Positions 34,190 through 43,659 of a stretch of DNA of 64,000 nt are shown here, piece after piece (position 1 is the stretch's first letter; every line of letters starts with the position of its first letter). The stretch covers positions 1 through 64,000 of the forward strand of contig JAERMQ010000014.1 of assembly GCA_016844745.1 (NCBI GenBank), in the 5' to 3' direction. The translations under genes were made by a program, and so were the position numbers. Origin of the DNA: Ignavibacteria bacterium (lineage in GTDB: Bacteria > Bacteroidota > Ignavibacteria > Kapaibacteriales > UBA2268). The notes under the pieces were generated by a model. It saw only the letters and a list, made by a program, of their open reading frames with translations. It did not search any database and was not told where the DNA came from.

Positions 34190-35191
34190 TTATTTGACTT
34201 TCAAAAAATAATCACTTTCGTGCATAGCATTTTTCCCATCAGAATATAAAGCATATTCGAAACCTTTTTGAAGACTGAATGCTCCAATTTCACCGCTTGT
34301 ATTAACAGCAAGAAATCCAACCTGGAATTGGGAATAATCACGTTGTTTAGCAGCAATTCGTAAAACAGCCGTTTCGCAGGCTTTTTGAGGTGATATTCCA
34401 TTTCGCATCAATTCGACGATGAGAAAACTACCACATATTTTTATTACAGCCTCCCCTTTACCGGTAGCACACGCCGCTCCGACATCGTTATCAACATACA
34501 AACCTGCTCCGATAATAGGCGAATCGCCTACCCTGCCATGATATTTCCATGCCAATCCACTCGTAGTACATGCACCCGACAAATTCCCTGCCTTATCAAT
34601 AGCCAACATACCTATTGTATCATGTATTTCATTTATATCAGGCTTATAATTATTCTCCTTCATCCAGTCTTCCCATCTTTTTTTTGATTCATCGGTCAGC
34701 AGATTCTCTTTCTTAAAACCGTTTGCCAGGGCAAATTTTAATGCCCCTTTGCCCGTAATCATACAATGTGGTGTTTTTTCCATTACTAATCTGGCTACAG
34801 ATATAGGATGCATTATATGCTCTATAAAAGCAACGGAGCCGCAATTGCCCTTTTCATCCATAATCGAAGCATCCAGAGTAACCCTACCGTCTCTATCCGG
34901 TAATCCGCCATATCCTACACTCGTTACCTTTGGGTCGGCTTCCGAAACCATGACACCCGATTCGACAGCATCCAAAGAACTGCCGCCATTTTCGATTTTT
35001 TTTCGTGCTGCTTCATTGGCAGCTAATCCGTGTTTCCAGGTGGAAATTACAAGTCCTTTAGTGTATCTTGGTTGTGAGGGAATTACAGGTTCTTTTTTCT
35101 CAGGTTCGACTTGTGATAGCAGCTTATTAGAAGTAATCAGTCCTGCGCCTGCCGCTACGGTGTTTATGATGAATTTTCTGCGATTTATCAT
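34190..35191 (-). CDS. N4-(beta-N-acetylglucosaminyl)-L-asparaginase (glycosylasparaginase), exported
   Basis: A 333-residue Ntn-hydrolase that cleaves the GlcNAc-Asn bond of glycoasparagines. The precursor is cut itself before the nucleophile, here Thr192 in HDTIGMLAID. Other family parts are present: SVGYGGLPDRDG near the N-terminus, GRVGDSPIIGAGLYVDNDVGAACATGKGEA after the nucleophile. The N-terminus MINRRKFIINTVAAGAGLI looks like a Tat signal (RRKF) although a Sec route cannot be excluded. The enzyme should act in the periplasm on glycopeptides scavenged from outside. AGGG precedes the ATG. Confidence 0.9.
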   Translation of the reverse strand: MINRRKFIINTVAAGAGLITSNKLLSQVEPEKKEPVIPSQPRYTKGLVISTWKHGLAANEAARKKIENGGSSLDAVESGVMVSEADPKVTSVGYGGLPDRDGRVTLDASIMDEKGNCGSVAFIEHIMHPISVARLVMEKTPHCMITGKGALKFALANGFKKENLLTDESKKRWEDWMKENNYKPDINEIHDTIGMLAIDKAGNLSGACTTSGLAWKYHGRVGDSPIIGAGLYVDNDVGAACATGKGEAVIKICGSFLIVELMRNGISPQKACETAVLRIAAKQRDYSQFQVGFLAVNTSGEIGAFSLQKGFEYALYSDGKNAMHESDYFLKVK

Positions 35192-35506
35192 TCTAAGCCC
35201 TAATTAAAATTAGCAAATGGTGATTAAATTACTAAACAGTACTCAAAGAAAAAGATTTATTACATTAAATGGTATTTACCCCAAATCAAGTTCTGGAAAC
35301 ATTAACGCTGCAAACTGCGGAGTATTTGCCCATTCTAAATGAAAAGAAAAACCCCCTAACCCACTTTAAAAAAGGGGGAATTATAAATTCCCCCTTTTTT
35401 AAAGGGGGTTAGGGGGTTTTTCTTTATTTCAATTATTATTTAAATTAATAAACCATAAAAAAGTGAATTAATTTTTAGAAAATAAATAATTTATCCTATT
35501 AAAATA
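35192..35506. other. Intergenic region with family B palindrome
   Basis: No gene is visible between glycosylasparaginase and the T9SS PKD protein; the only structure is copy B4 at 35343-35426. Confidence 0.6.
35343..35426. repeat. Family B palindrome, copy B4
   Basis: Near-perfect arms AAGAAAAACCCCCTAACCC and GGGTTAGGGGGTTTTTCTTT with an inner stem (TTTAAAAAAGGGGGAATT / AATTCCCCCTTTTTTAAA). Confidence 0.85.
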
Positions 35507-37612
35507 TTAATGCTTTACTATTATTTTCATGAAATATTTCTGTTCCCCGGTTTTTATAATAATTATATAAAAACCTTCGGCAAAGCCACTGGTATTTAAA
35601 TTCAATCTTCTTACATTACGTGAAGCAAAATCGTAATCATAAACCGTTTCACCAAGTATATCCTTAATTTGAATGGAAAGTCCGTCAGGTAATAAATCAC
35701 CTAAATCAACATTCAATTCTGCATCCACAGGATTCGGGAAAAGGTTTAAATTATTAATTATATCCGGATTTGGGACATTTGTTTCAAAATCATAATTATT
35801 TGATATTGGCGATGAACAACCGTTTGAATCGGTGATTTGCAGTGTATAAACAGCTTTTAATTTAGGAATATAAAAATACTGCCCCTTGGCTTCAGTTAAT
35901 TCCACACCTCCGATAAACCACTGACAACCGAAGGTGGAACTTGAAAATAATGTATCACCACTGCGGCTAATTGTGGGTTGAGGAGGCTTATCAAAAACAG
36001 TAACCGGTAAGAAAATTGTATCCCTTGTATTTATTTGTTTGGTTATTTCTACTAAATTTACAGTACCGGAACCCGATGCAGACCATAAGACATTTATTAT
36101 TTCACCGGTTGAATCGCCTATGATACTCCCATTTGTACCATTAATAAACCATTCATGGTTTTTACCTTCTTTTTTCTGGGTAGAATAAACTTTGGAATCC
36201 CCCGCACAAACCTTCTCTGAACCTGTAATAACAAGGCTTGAGCCTTTTTTAATTGTGATTGGAATCTTGCTTGAATCTTTGCATTGTGTGACTAAATTAA
36301 CCTGATTAACCTGCAAACTTCCAACTCCAGCCACTCCCCAAAGAATGACTACAGTAGATTGATTGGAACTTCCCTGAATGGAACCGCCTGTAACTGACCA
36401 AATATTTGATATGTTTGAAGGAGTATTAACAGTATAAACCGAAATTTCATTATTAAACGGTTCTTTAGTACCACTAATAGCCGGAGCCGGTAGAGGATTG
36501 ACATTAACTTTCAGTAAAAATGAATCACTACAACCGGTTTGGGAAATTACTTTTATTAATTTTACTTCACCGATAGGAAAATTTTTCACCCATTGAATTG
36601 TTATTTCGGTTTCTGTTTCTTTAAGTCTTATTCCGTATTTCGGTTCCCAGTAATTTATTATTCCAGGTGTTTTAACGGTAGTATATTTTATTATCTCCCC
36701 AGGGCACGCATTAAGAGGACCATTTACTTCAACCTTAGGGATTGCAAGCACCCTAACGGGAATCGTATAAGTGGCACTGCATCCTGTTGCCGTTTTGGTT
36801 TGAATAAGCGTAACGGTATAAGTTCCTGAATTTTCCCATGATATTGGAACTTTAGTTAAAGTATTTGAATATGGTGATGTGCCTCCGGGGAAAAGCCAAA
36901 GGTTTGCATATCCTGCCGGTACGGACGTTGAATATGTGTGGCTCGTTCGAGCACATACCAAAGTGTCGCCTGCAGCCATAATCATTGGTTTGGAATTAAT
37001 TACAACATTGTAATAAGCCATCTTTTCACATAAACCCGACGGTATTCTTTGTTTTAAAGTAACTATTCCACTACTAAAGGATTCCCAGACAACTGTTACT
37101 GTTCCACCTGTACTTGAACTAACTATATGACCGCTTGTAACCGACCACTCATTAACAAAGCCTGTTGGAACTGATGATGCAGTGTAATTTGCAGGTGTAC
37201 CTTCGCATACAGTTGCGCTTCCTTGTGTTATTTGAGTATTTGGTAAATTGGCAATGGTAATATCAACACCGTTATCACTTCCCGTAACTGTAGGCACACT
37301 TCCGGTAACACGAACCCGGTATTGAGTTCCCGGAGTTGCGTTAGCAGGAATATTCGCATCAATCACTGCGGATGTGTTTCCGGGCCACTGTCCTATATTC
37401 ACAGGACTTGTAAATGTACCGAAAGGACCTGAAAGCTGTGCGGTAAATATATTTCCGGCATTAAAATAATCGCTCGTTGTAAAAGTAATGCTGAAATTTG
37501 CTCCGGGGCATAACATAATATCCGACACCGGACCCGTTGTAATGGTCGGCTGAGCGTAAATTTTAGCGATAAATAGTAACATTAAAACACAAAGTTTTAA
37601 AGTAATTCTCAT
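35507..37612 (-). CDS. Secreted protein of PKD/Ig-like domains with T9SS sorting domain
   Basis: A 701-residue protein with a signal peptide (MRITLKLCVLMLLFIAKIYAQ) and six or seven PKD/Ig-like domains of the same sort as the giant protease at the left edge (VSDIMLCPGANFSITFTTSD; VTGSDNGVDITIANLPNTQITQGSATVCEG; NPLPAPAISG; SGTGTVNLVEI). The C-terminal 80 residues are a T9SS sorting domain: NLFPNPVDAELNV ... GFYIIIIKTGEQKYFMKIIVKH. It should be exported by Sec, then moved to the surface by T9SS and probably anchored. I chose the ATG at 37612 instead of 37639 because the signal peptide starts there. No enzyme domain is visible. Confidence 0.88.
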   Translation of the reverse strand: MRITLKLCVLMLLFIAKIYAQPTITTGPVSDIMLCPGANFSITFTTSDYFNAGNIFTAQLSGPFGTFTSPVNIGQWPGNTSAVIDANIPANATPGTQYRVRVTGSVPTVTGSDNGVDITIANLPNTQITQGSATVCEGTPANYTASSVPTGFVNEWSVTSGHIVSSSTGGTVTVVWESFSSGIVTLKQRIPSGLCEKMAYYNVVINSKPMIMAAGDTLVCARTSHTYSTSVPAGYANLWLFPGGTSPYSNTLTKVPISWENSGTYTVTLIQTKTATGCSATYTIPVRVLAIPKVEVNGPLNACPGEIIKYTTVKTPGIINYWEPKYGIRLKETETEITIQWVKNFPIGEVKLIKVISQTGCSDSFLLKVNVNPLPAPAISGTKEPFNNEISVYTVNTPSNISNIWSVTGGSIQGSSNQSTVVILWGVAGVGSLQVNQVNLVTQCKDSSKIPITIKKGSSLVITGSEKVCAGDSKVYSTQKKEGKNHEWFINGTNGSIIGDSTGEIINVLWSASGSGTVNLVEITKQINTRDTIFLPVTVFDKPPQPTISRSGDTLFSSSTFGCQWFIGGVELTEAKGQYFYIPKLKAVYTLQITDSNGCSSPISNNYDFETNVPNPDIINNLNLFPNPVDAELNVDLGDLLPDGLSIQIKDILGETVYDYDFASRNVRRLNLNTSGFAEGFYIIIIKTGEQKYFMKIIVKH

Positions 37613-37684
37613 TTTAATACCCAAAATATTTATTAACATTAAACTTACAAATATGCAACTTTTTTTTATAAAAACAGTAACATT

Positions 37685-38443
37685 TCAATCCAAAAATTTT
37701 ATATTATTATAGTACACTTTCTCAAGAATTAATCCTGATGGCGGCATCAGTGCAGCAATTGGTTTTCTTTTATTTTCCATAAATGATTCCTGAATTTCTT
37801 TTTTTTTGAGTTTTCCGGCAGCTAAACCCAGCATAACGGAAGTTAAACTGCGTACCATTCCGTAGACGAACCTGTCGGATTTTATTTTCAATCTAAAAGA
37901 GTTATCATCCATTTTTTCCCATTTACATATCTCTACTTTACAAATATAGTTTTTAACATCAGGATTTTTTTTTGAAAATGCAGTAAAATCATGCTTACCT
38001 AAAAACATTTCAGCCGACGAAAACAAACTTTCTTCATCCATCTTATGGGTGTAATAAGCAGAAAATCGTCTTCTGAAAACATCTTCCTTATTAATAACAG
38101 TATATGAGTATTCTCTTGCAACAGCATCAAAACGTGCATGAAAGGGAAAATTGAAAAACTTACCTTCAATTATTCTTATATCTTTTGGTAATTCGGAATT
38201 TAACGCCAATTTTATTTTGTTTTCCGGTATGGGAAAATCGTCGTCAATGAGAGCAGAAGCCACCTGACCGCGTGCATGAACACCGGAATCAGTCCTTCCG
38301 GCTCCTATTATTGATATCGATTTATTGATAAGTTTTTCTAAAGCAATTTCCACTCGTTCCTGTATTGTAATTGAATTAGCCTGCCTTTGCCACCCGCAAT
38401 AATCCGTACCGTCATATTCTATTTTAAGTCCGAGTGTCGCCAT
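37685..38443 (-). CDS. truA: tRNA pseudouridine(38-40) synthase TruA
   Basis: A 252-residue enzyme making pseudouridine in the anticodon stem-loop (positions 38-40) of many tRNAs. The catalytic Asp52 lies in GAGRTDSGVHARGQV. Other family blocks are LKIEYDGTDYCGWQRQ at the N-terminus, PFHARFDAVAREYSYTV and RFVYGMVRSLTSVML. It stands alone between the T9SS PKD gene and an octamer repeat tract; start ATG 38443 gives the family N-terminus (MATLGLKIEYDG). Confidence 0.95.
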   Translation of the reverse strand: MATLGLKIEYDGTDYCGWQRQANSITIQERVEIALEKLINKSISIIGAGRTDSGVHARGQVASALIDDDFPIPENKIKLALNSELPKDIRIIEGKFFNFPFHARFDAVAREYSYTVINKEDVFRRRFSAYYTHKMDEESLFSSAEMFLGKHDFTAFSKKNPDVKNYICKVEICKWEKMDDNSFRLKIKSDRFVYGMVRSLTSVMLGLAAGKLKKKEIQESFMENKRKPIAALMPPSGLILEKVYYNNIKFLD

Positions 38444-38474
38444 ATTTTCGTAACTATTTTGATTATTTTATCTA

Positions 38475-38615
38475 TAAGGCTTTTAGGCTTTTAGACTTTT
38501 AGGCTTTTAGACTTTTAGGCTTTTTGACTTTTAGGCTTTTAGACTTTTAGGCTTTTAGACTTTTAGGCTTTTAGGCTTTTAGCCGGTTAGACTTTTAGGC
38601 TTTAGGCTATAGGCT
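38475..38615. repeat. Octamer repeat tract (AGGCTTTT/AGACTTTT)
   Basis: About 140 bp of tandem 8-mers that alternate AGGCTTTT and AGACTTTT, followed by shorter CCTAATT and CCTAATAG repeats to about 38680. It fills the gap between truA and the S9 peptidase gene, right at the latter's stop; no gene lies in it. Confidence 0.88.
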
Positions 38616-38677
38616 TTGAGTTTCCTAATTCCTAATTCCTAAATACTTACAGCCTAAACCCCTAATAGCCTAATAGC

Positions 38678-40702
38678 CTACTTTTTACAATATTTATTCA
38701 GGAAACCGAAAAATTCTTTGTTCCAAACTAATGCATTTTGTGGTTTTAAAATCCAATGATTCTCTTCCGGGAAAATTATAAATTTAGAAGGAATCCCCTT
38801 AGACTGGGCAACTGTATAAGCTTCTAAACTTTGGGTAAAAGGAACCCTGTAGTCGCGCTCTCCGGTGGAAATCATTATTGGTGTATCCCAATTCTGGGAA
38901 AAACGATGGGGTGAATTTTTATCATAAGATTCCCTCAAATCCAAATCCCAGTAAGGACCTCCGTATTCCCAGTTAGGAAACCATAATTCTTCGGTCGCAC
39001 CGTACATGCTTTCCAAATTGAATACGCCGCAATGCGATACAAAAGCAGAAAATCGCTTATTATGATTGCCTGCAAGCCAGAATACTGCATAACCACCGGC
39101 GCTTGCCCCGACTGCTGCAACTCCCTTTGGATTAATATAGCTTTCTTTCAGCATTGCATCGTTAGCCGATAAAATATCCTGCATCGGTTTGCCTGCCCAA
39201 TCCCGGCTAATTGCATTATTCCATGCCTGACCGAATCCCGGTACACCGCGTCTGTTCGGCATCAATAGCACATACCCTTGTGAAGCCATCAAACAATAAT
39301 TCCAGCGAAAACTGAAATATTGGCTGATTGTAGATTGCGGACCTCCCTGGCAGTAGGTAATCATTGGATATTTTTTTGTCGAATCGAAGTCGGGCGGGAA
39401 CAGCACCCATCCCTGGACATTGGCTCCGTCCGTGCTTTTGAATATTCGTTCGGTAATTGTCGGTAATTTCAGCTTTGAATAAATATCGCCGTTAACATCC
39501 GTGATTTGTTTAATATTCTCTCCACTCACCGATAATGTATAAATTTCAACCGGGCGCAGCATATTTCTTCTGCCTGCTACAAATGTTAATCCATTGTGAG
39601 TTATTTGCAACCCGGAATCATAATTTTCCCACCCGTTAGTAATAATTATCCAATCAAAATTAATGACAGATACTTTATATATCCTCACGACAGCTTTTTC
39701 TTCTGCGGAAAAATAAATCCACCGGCTATCCGGCGACCAGACCATTTGACCTACCCATTGGTCGATTTTTTTTGAGACTTCTTCAATTTCACCGGTTTTT
39801 CTGTTGAAAGCCATTAATCTTACCCGGTCGGATTCAAAGCCGTCATGTTCCTGGCTATGGAAAGCTATCCATTTACCATCGGGAGAATACAGCGGCGATT
39901 TATCGAATCCCATCAATCCATTACTTATATTTTTTGTTGCCCCGGTTTCAATATTTACTGTGTATATATCGGAATTTGTCGATGAAACAAAGTTGTCAAC
40001 TTTTTTACAGGTATATGCGATTTCTTTGCTGTCGGGAGACCAGCAGATTTCATCGTCCCCTCCGAATGGCTTCAAAGGTGTATCGAAATGTTCACCTGCC
40101 ATAAGGTCTCTCGGAGTTCCGCCGGACACGGGAATAATAAAAAGATGGGAATATGATTCGTCCCTCCACTCGTCCCAATGGCGAACGGGAAGTTTATCGT
40201 ATATACGAATATTTACTTTCGGACAGCAAGGATTTTTTTCTGCAACGGTTTGTTCCATTTTTACATCGGAAGTAAAACTAAAATATTTACCATCCGGCGA
40301 CCAGGCAAGGTTTTCCACACCATTTAAAATATTGGTAACCTGAAGGGGTTTTCCATCAGGAAAATCCATAATCCAGATTTGGGCTTTTCCGGAAGCAGTA
40401 GAGATATATGCAATTTGTTTCCCATCGGGCGACCAGCAAGCGTTGAAATCCGATGCAGGGTCGTCTGTCAGGCGTATTGTTTCTTTGCCGTCGAATGAAA
40501 CGGCATAGATATCTTTATAGACCTTATTTTCATTAATGTTAGGCGTTCCCAAGTTATAAGCGACCCATTTCCCATTAGGCGATAATTTTATCTCGCTGAC
40601 TCTTTTAAGTGAAAGCAGTATTTCAGGAGTCATGTATTGAGCTGATAAATCAACCGTTAATATGAAAATAATTGCTGTTACTACTTTAATTATATTCTTC
40701 AT
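38678..40702 (-). CDS. S9-family serine peptidase (prolyl oligopeptidase / dipeptidyl-peptidase-like), exported
   Basis: A 674-residue protein with a signal peptide (MKNIIKVVTAIIFILTVDLSAQ). Residues about 30-390 form a beta-propeller of WD40-like PD40 repeats (CWSPDGKQIAYIS, AWSPDGKYFSFTS, CWSPDSKEIAYTC, YSPDGKWIAFHS, VWSPDSRWIYFS). Then comes an alpha/beta-hydrolase domain with nucleophile Ser534 in GASAGGYAV, an Asp in GERDYRVP and a His in EENHW: the complete triad. It removes short peptides from the N-terminus of periplasmic oligopeptides in most relatives; the exact cleavage rule is unknown. GxSxGG and length fit peptidases of Bacteroidota that help growth on peptides. Confidence 0.93.
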   Translation of the reverse strand: MKNIIKVVTAIIFILTVDLSAQYMTPEILLSLKRVSEIKLSPNGKWVAYNLGTPNINENKVYKDIYAVSFDGKETIRLTDDPASDFNACWSPDGKQIAYISTASGKAQIWIMDFPDGKPLQVTNILNGVENLAWSPDGKYFSFTSDVKMEQTVAEKNPCCPKVNIRIYDKLPVRHWDEWRDESYSHLFIIPVSGGTPRDLMAGEHFDTPLKPFGGDDEICWSPDSKEIAYTCKKVDNFVSSTNSDIYTVNIETGATKNISNGLMGFDKSPLYSPDGKWIAFHSQEHDGFESDRVRLMAFNRKTGEIEEVSKKIDQWVGQMVWSPDSRWIYFSAEEKAVVRIYKVSVINFDWIIITNGWENYDSGLQITHNGLTFVAGRRNMLRPVEIYTLSVSGENIKQITDVNGDIYSKLKLPTITERIFKSTDGANVQGWVLFPPDFDSTKKYPMITYCQGGPQSTISQYFSFRWNYCLMASQGYVLLMPNRRGVPGFGQAWNNAISRDWAGKPMQDILSANDAMLKESYINPKGVAAVGASAGGYAVFWLAGNHNKRFSAFVSHCGVFNLESMYGATEELWFPNWEYGGPYWDLDLRESYDKNSPHRFSQNWDTPIMISTGERDYRVPFTQSLEAYTVAQSKGIPSKFIIFPEENHWILKPQNALVWNKEFFGFLNKYCKK

Positions 40703-40756
40703 TTTATAACCAAAAAATTTGTAAAAATTGATATTATCAAAAAATTGTTCTCATTA

Positions 40757-41743
40757 TTAATTTTGGGATTTCAATAATCTTATATTTATACCGGCAGTTG
40801 GATGGTTGGGATTGATGGAAAGAGCCTTTTCAAAACTGGCTCTTGCTTTTGCTTTATCATTTTTTCGCATGTAAGCAATGCCGAGATTGCTGAAAATATC
40901 AGGATTTGCCGGATTCAAAGCTCCGGCTTTATTGAAGGAATCTATAGCTTCATCGATATTATTTTTCATCAGGTCATTATTACCTTTAGAATACAGTATA
41001 TTCGAAAAATTCTTTTTTATATGTTCCTGTTCGGGATTGATTCTAAGCGACCTGTCATAATATACCTCAGCGCTGTCGAAAACTCCCAGATTATGATAAA
41101 CCAAAGCACATTGATTATAAAATTCGAAATTCTGTGAGATATAAGGCTTACATTCGGAAAGTAATTTTAAAGCCAACCCGTATTGTCCTTTTTTAAGATA
41201 ATCGTTATTGAGATTAGCAACACATAATGCAAGGTGATTTTGTGCGTCGAGCCAAACGGGATTGATTGTCGAGCCGCTATCCAACTGTATTGCAATTTTC
41301 TCATGTATCATTGCCGAATCAAATTTCTGAGCTGTTATATAATAGTAGCCTAAAAGGAAATGTACACGGGCATGTTTGGGATATTTTGCAATTAATTCGC
41401 GAAGCTGATTGCCGCCGGTTTCGAGTAATCTTGATTTCTCTGCAGGGTCCTGCACACGTCTGGACGAATCAACCAACTTGACTGCCCTGAACCATGGGTC
41501 CATAACTACAACACCTGGCTCTGTCCAAATTGTAAAAAAAATGATTATACCGATAAAATAGGGAATTAATACTCTAACTTGCGGATTTTTTAAATTCCAT
41601 TCGAATTTCGGCTTTGGCTCCTGCTTTTTAGGTTCGGTATGTTTAATCTCCTTAGCAATATGCTGTTCCGAACCTTGCGCTGAAACGGGCTTTTTTGTAT
41701 TTTTATTATCGTATCTTTTTTGCTGTGGTTTTCCTTTTCCCAT
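40757..41743 (-). CDS. Membrane-anchored TPR repeat protein
   Basis: A 328-residue protein whose N-terminal 55 residues are charged (KPQQKRYDNKNTKKP) and cytoplasmic, followed by one membrane helix (VRVLIPYFIGIIIFFTIW). The periplasmic part has four or more TPRs (VHFLLGYYYITAQKFDSAMIHEKIA; YNQCALVYHNLGVFDSAEVYYDRSL; PDIFSNLGIAYMRKNDKAKARASFEKALSINPNHP). TPRs bind protein partners; the client is unknown. I chose the ATG at 41743, with GGATTTGG before it, over an in-frame TTG at 41770. It is divergent from the M15 peptidase gene, so the 104 bp between them likely hold two promoters. Confidence 0.8.
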   Translation of the reverse strand: MGKGKPQQKRYDNKNTKKPVSAQGSEQHIAKEIKHTEPKKQEPKPKFEWNLKNPQVRVLIPYFIGIIIFFTIWTEPGVVVMDPWFRAVKLVDSSRRVQDPAEKSRLLETGGNQLRELIAKYPKHARVHFLLGYYYITAQKFDSAMIHEKIAIQLDSGSTINPVWLDAQNHLALCVANLNNDYLKKGQYGLALKLLSECKPYISQNFEFYNQCALVYHNLGVFDSAEVYYDRSLRINPEQEHIKKNFSNILYSKGNNDLMKNNIDEAIDSFNKAGALNPANPDIFSNLGIAYMRKNDKAKARASFEKALSINPNHPTAGINIRLLKSQN

Positions 41744-41847
41744 ACCAAATCCAAAATTATTTAACTTCAAAATTAATCATTTTTTTATAAAATATAATTG
41801 TAAATTCACTAAATTTATATTTTTTAAAAATTCGGATATTAACTTTT

Positions 41848-42456
41848 ATGCTCAAATACTTATCATTTATTACTCTTATTATGGTTGTTTTTATTATTAC
41901 TACTATTGCTGCCGTCACTCCTCTGGTTGATAGCAATATGAGTTTGGAAGAAGCTCTGAAAGACTCTAAAGCGCCTAAAAACATTCTCGACTCCCAGTGT
42001 ATCGTTTCTGTTAAATATATATCATTCGACGGCAAGCTGCATCAGGGGCAGCTTATAGTAAATATTGCAGTTAAGGCAGATATCGAAGAAATTTTCAAAA
42101 TAATACTGAAAGCAAAATTTCCCATTTCAAAAGTAATTCCAATTGTTAAGTACGACTGGTTGGACGAAGTTTCTATGGATGATGACAATACATCTGCCTT
42201 TAATTTTCGATTTGTTGCCAATACTACACGCTTATCAAATCATGCACGCGGCAAGGCTATCGATATTAATCCTTACGAGAATCCGGCAGTTTATTCCGAT
42301 GGTAAAATCTCTCCAAATGGTGCTAAATATAACGTTTCAAAGCCTGGAACAATTAAAGCAAACAGTTTTATCGTTAAGGAATTCCTGAAAAGGGGATGGC
42401 GTTGGGGAGGTAATTTCACTTCACTAAAGGATTATCAGCATTTTGATAAAGAATAG
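41848..42456 (+). CDS. M15-family D-Ala-D-Ala carboxypeptidase/endopeptidase
   Basis: A 202-residue peptidase with an N-terminal hydrophobic signal or anchor (residues 1-28). The zinc ligands His132, Asp139 and His198 lie in SNHARGKAIDINPYEN and in KDYQHFDK; GWRWGGNF just before the last His is typical of the M15C (VanY/CwlK-like) branch, which cuts cell-wall stem peptides. The N-terminal half (residues 30-75) has no catalytic motif. It acts in the periplasm on peptidoglycan. A family A palindrome directly follows the stop codon. Confidence 0.88.
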   Translation: MLKYLSFITLIMVVFIITTIAAVTPLVDSNMSLEEALKDSKAPKNILDSQCIVSVKYISFDGKLHQGQLIVNIAVKADIEEIFKIILKAKFPISKVIPIVKYDWLDEVSMDDDNTSAFNFRFVANTTRLSNHARGKAIDINPYENPAVYSDGKISPNGAKYNVSKPGTIKANSFIVKEFLKRGWRWGGNFTSLKDYQHFDKE

Positions 42457-42482
42457 GGGATGTCTCAGAAGTCTATAAAAAT

Positions 42483-42568
42483 GGAAGAATGTCATTCAGA
42501 GCGAAGCGAAGAATCCAGACCCAATGCCGCTTCTGGATTCTTCGCTTCGCTCTGAATGACATTCTTCC
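42483..42568. repeat. Family A palindrome, copy A7 (perfect 37-bp arms)
   Basis: Left arm from GGAAGAATGTCATTCAGAGC, right arm to GCTCTGAATGACATTCTTCC, perfectly complementary, both of the AGAGCGAAGCG subtype. It lies in the 129-bp gap between convergent M15 and lpxD genes; outer arms GGGGATGTCTCAGAAG and CTTTTGAGATAGCCTC partly pair. Confidence 0.9.
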
Positions 42569-42585
42569 TAGCTTTTGAGATAGCC

Positions 42586-43641
42586 TCATTTCTCTATTCC
42601 CAATTTTTCGATTACCTTCTTTTTTAAATCCTGGAAATCGGCAAAGAATTGCGGTAATTGCCGCATTACAGCTTCGATTTTGAATGCCTGCAATCGTTCT
42701 TTTAACGGTGAACCAAAATATACACCTTTTGACGGAACAGACTTTGCAACCCCGGACTGTGCCATTATCGTTACGTCATCTGCAGTATCCAAATGTCCTG
42801 CAAATCCGACTTGCCCGCCAATCCTGTTTCGCTTGCCTATCCTGACGCTGCCTGCTATGCCAACTTGCGCTGCCATAGCTGAGTTCTCACAAATAACGAC
42901 GCTATGAGCTACCTGAACCAGATTATCTATTTTTACTCCATCTTCAATTATTGTACTTCCCACCATCGAGCAGTCAATAGTTGTATTAGCGCCTATTTCA
43001 ACATTATTCCCTATCACTACATTACCAAGCTGTGGTATTTTACTATATGAACCATCTTTATTCTCTATATTTCCGAATCCGTCCGAGCCAACTACAGCTC
43101 CCGGATGAATTATACAATTTTCACCGATAATGGTATCCTCGCAACAAACAACATTAGCATGAAGTTTTGTGCCGCGTCCTATTTTCACATTGTCATACAG
43201 AATGACTCCGGGATAAAGAACAACATCATCGGCTATTTCGCAATTATCTCCTACGACGCACCATTCCGCAATACTTGAATTTTCTCCGATTTTAGCAGTT
43301 GGTGAAATCTCTGCCGAAGCATGGAAAAATGATGGTTTTATGGGTTGTTGAGATTGTATTAAAATTAAAAGTGAAACGAATTTCTCATAAGGATTGCTCA
43401 TTGCAATGAAAACCTGGTTTTCGCGGGGTAATTTTGTAATTCGCTCATCGATAATAACACAGGCTGCGGGACAATCTTCGAGATATTTTTCATAATCCTG
43501 GTTCATACATAACGTAAGGTCGTTTTCCCCTGCATATTCAATGCGATTTATATTATCGAAAATCTTTGTAGTAGAACCAATAATATTTCCTCCGGTTATA
43601 TCGGCTATATCCTTTGGTGCTAATGATATTTGATACTTCAT
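42586..43641 (-). CDS. lpxD: UDP-3-O-acylglucosamine N-acyltransferase LpxD
   Basis: A 351-residue enzyme of lipid A synthesis that adds the N-linked acyl chain from acyl-ACP to UDP-3-O-acyl-GlcN. The N-terminal uridine-binding domain (ISLAPKDIADITGGNIIG...) is followed by many left-handed beta-helix hexapeptides (residues about 110-310) and a C-terminal helical tail (FKIEAVMRQLPQFFADFQDLKKK). The catalytic His246 is in VAHSVVICENSAMAAQVGIAGS. It ends the uppS-bamA-skp-skp series in the same direction, a common grouping in Gram-negative bacteria, and begins 18 nt after skp. Confidence 0.95.
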   Translation of the reverse strand: MKYQISLAPKDIADITGGNIIGSTTKIFDNINRIEYAGENDLTLCMNQDYEKYLEDCPAACVIIDERITKLPRENQVFIAMSNPYEKFVSLLILIQSQQPIKPSFFHASAEISPTAKIGENSSIAEWCVVGDNCEIADDVVLYPGVILYDNVKIGRGTKLHANVVCCEDTIIGENCIIHPGAVVGSDGFGNIENKDGSYSKIPQLGNVVIGNNVEIGANTTIDCSMVGSTIIEDGVKIDNLVQVAHSVVICENSAMAAQVGIAGSVRIGKRNRIGGQVGFAGHLDTADDVTIMAQSGVAKSVPSKGVYFGSPLKERLQAFKIEAVMRQLPQFFADFQDLKKKVIEKLGIEK

Positions 43642-43659
43642 ATAAGCCTAACTAAAAAC

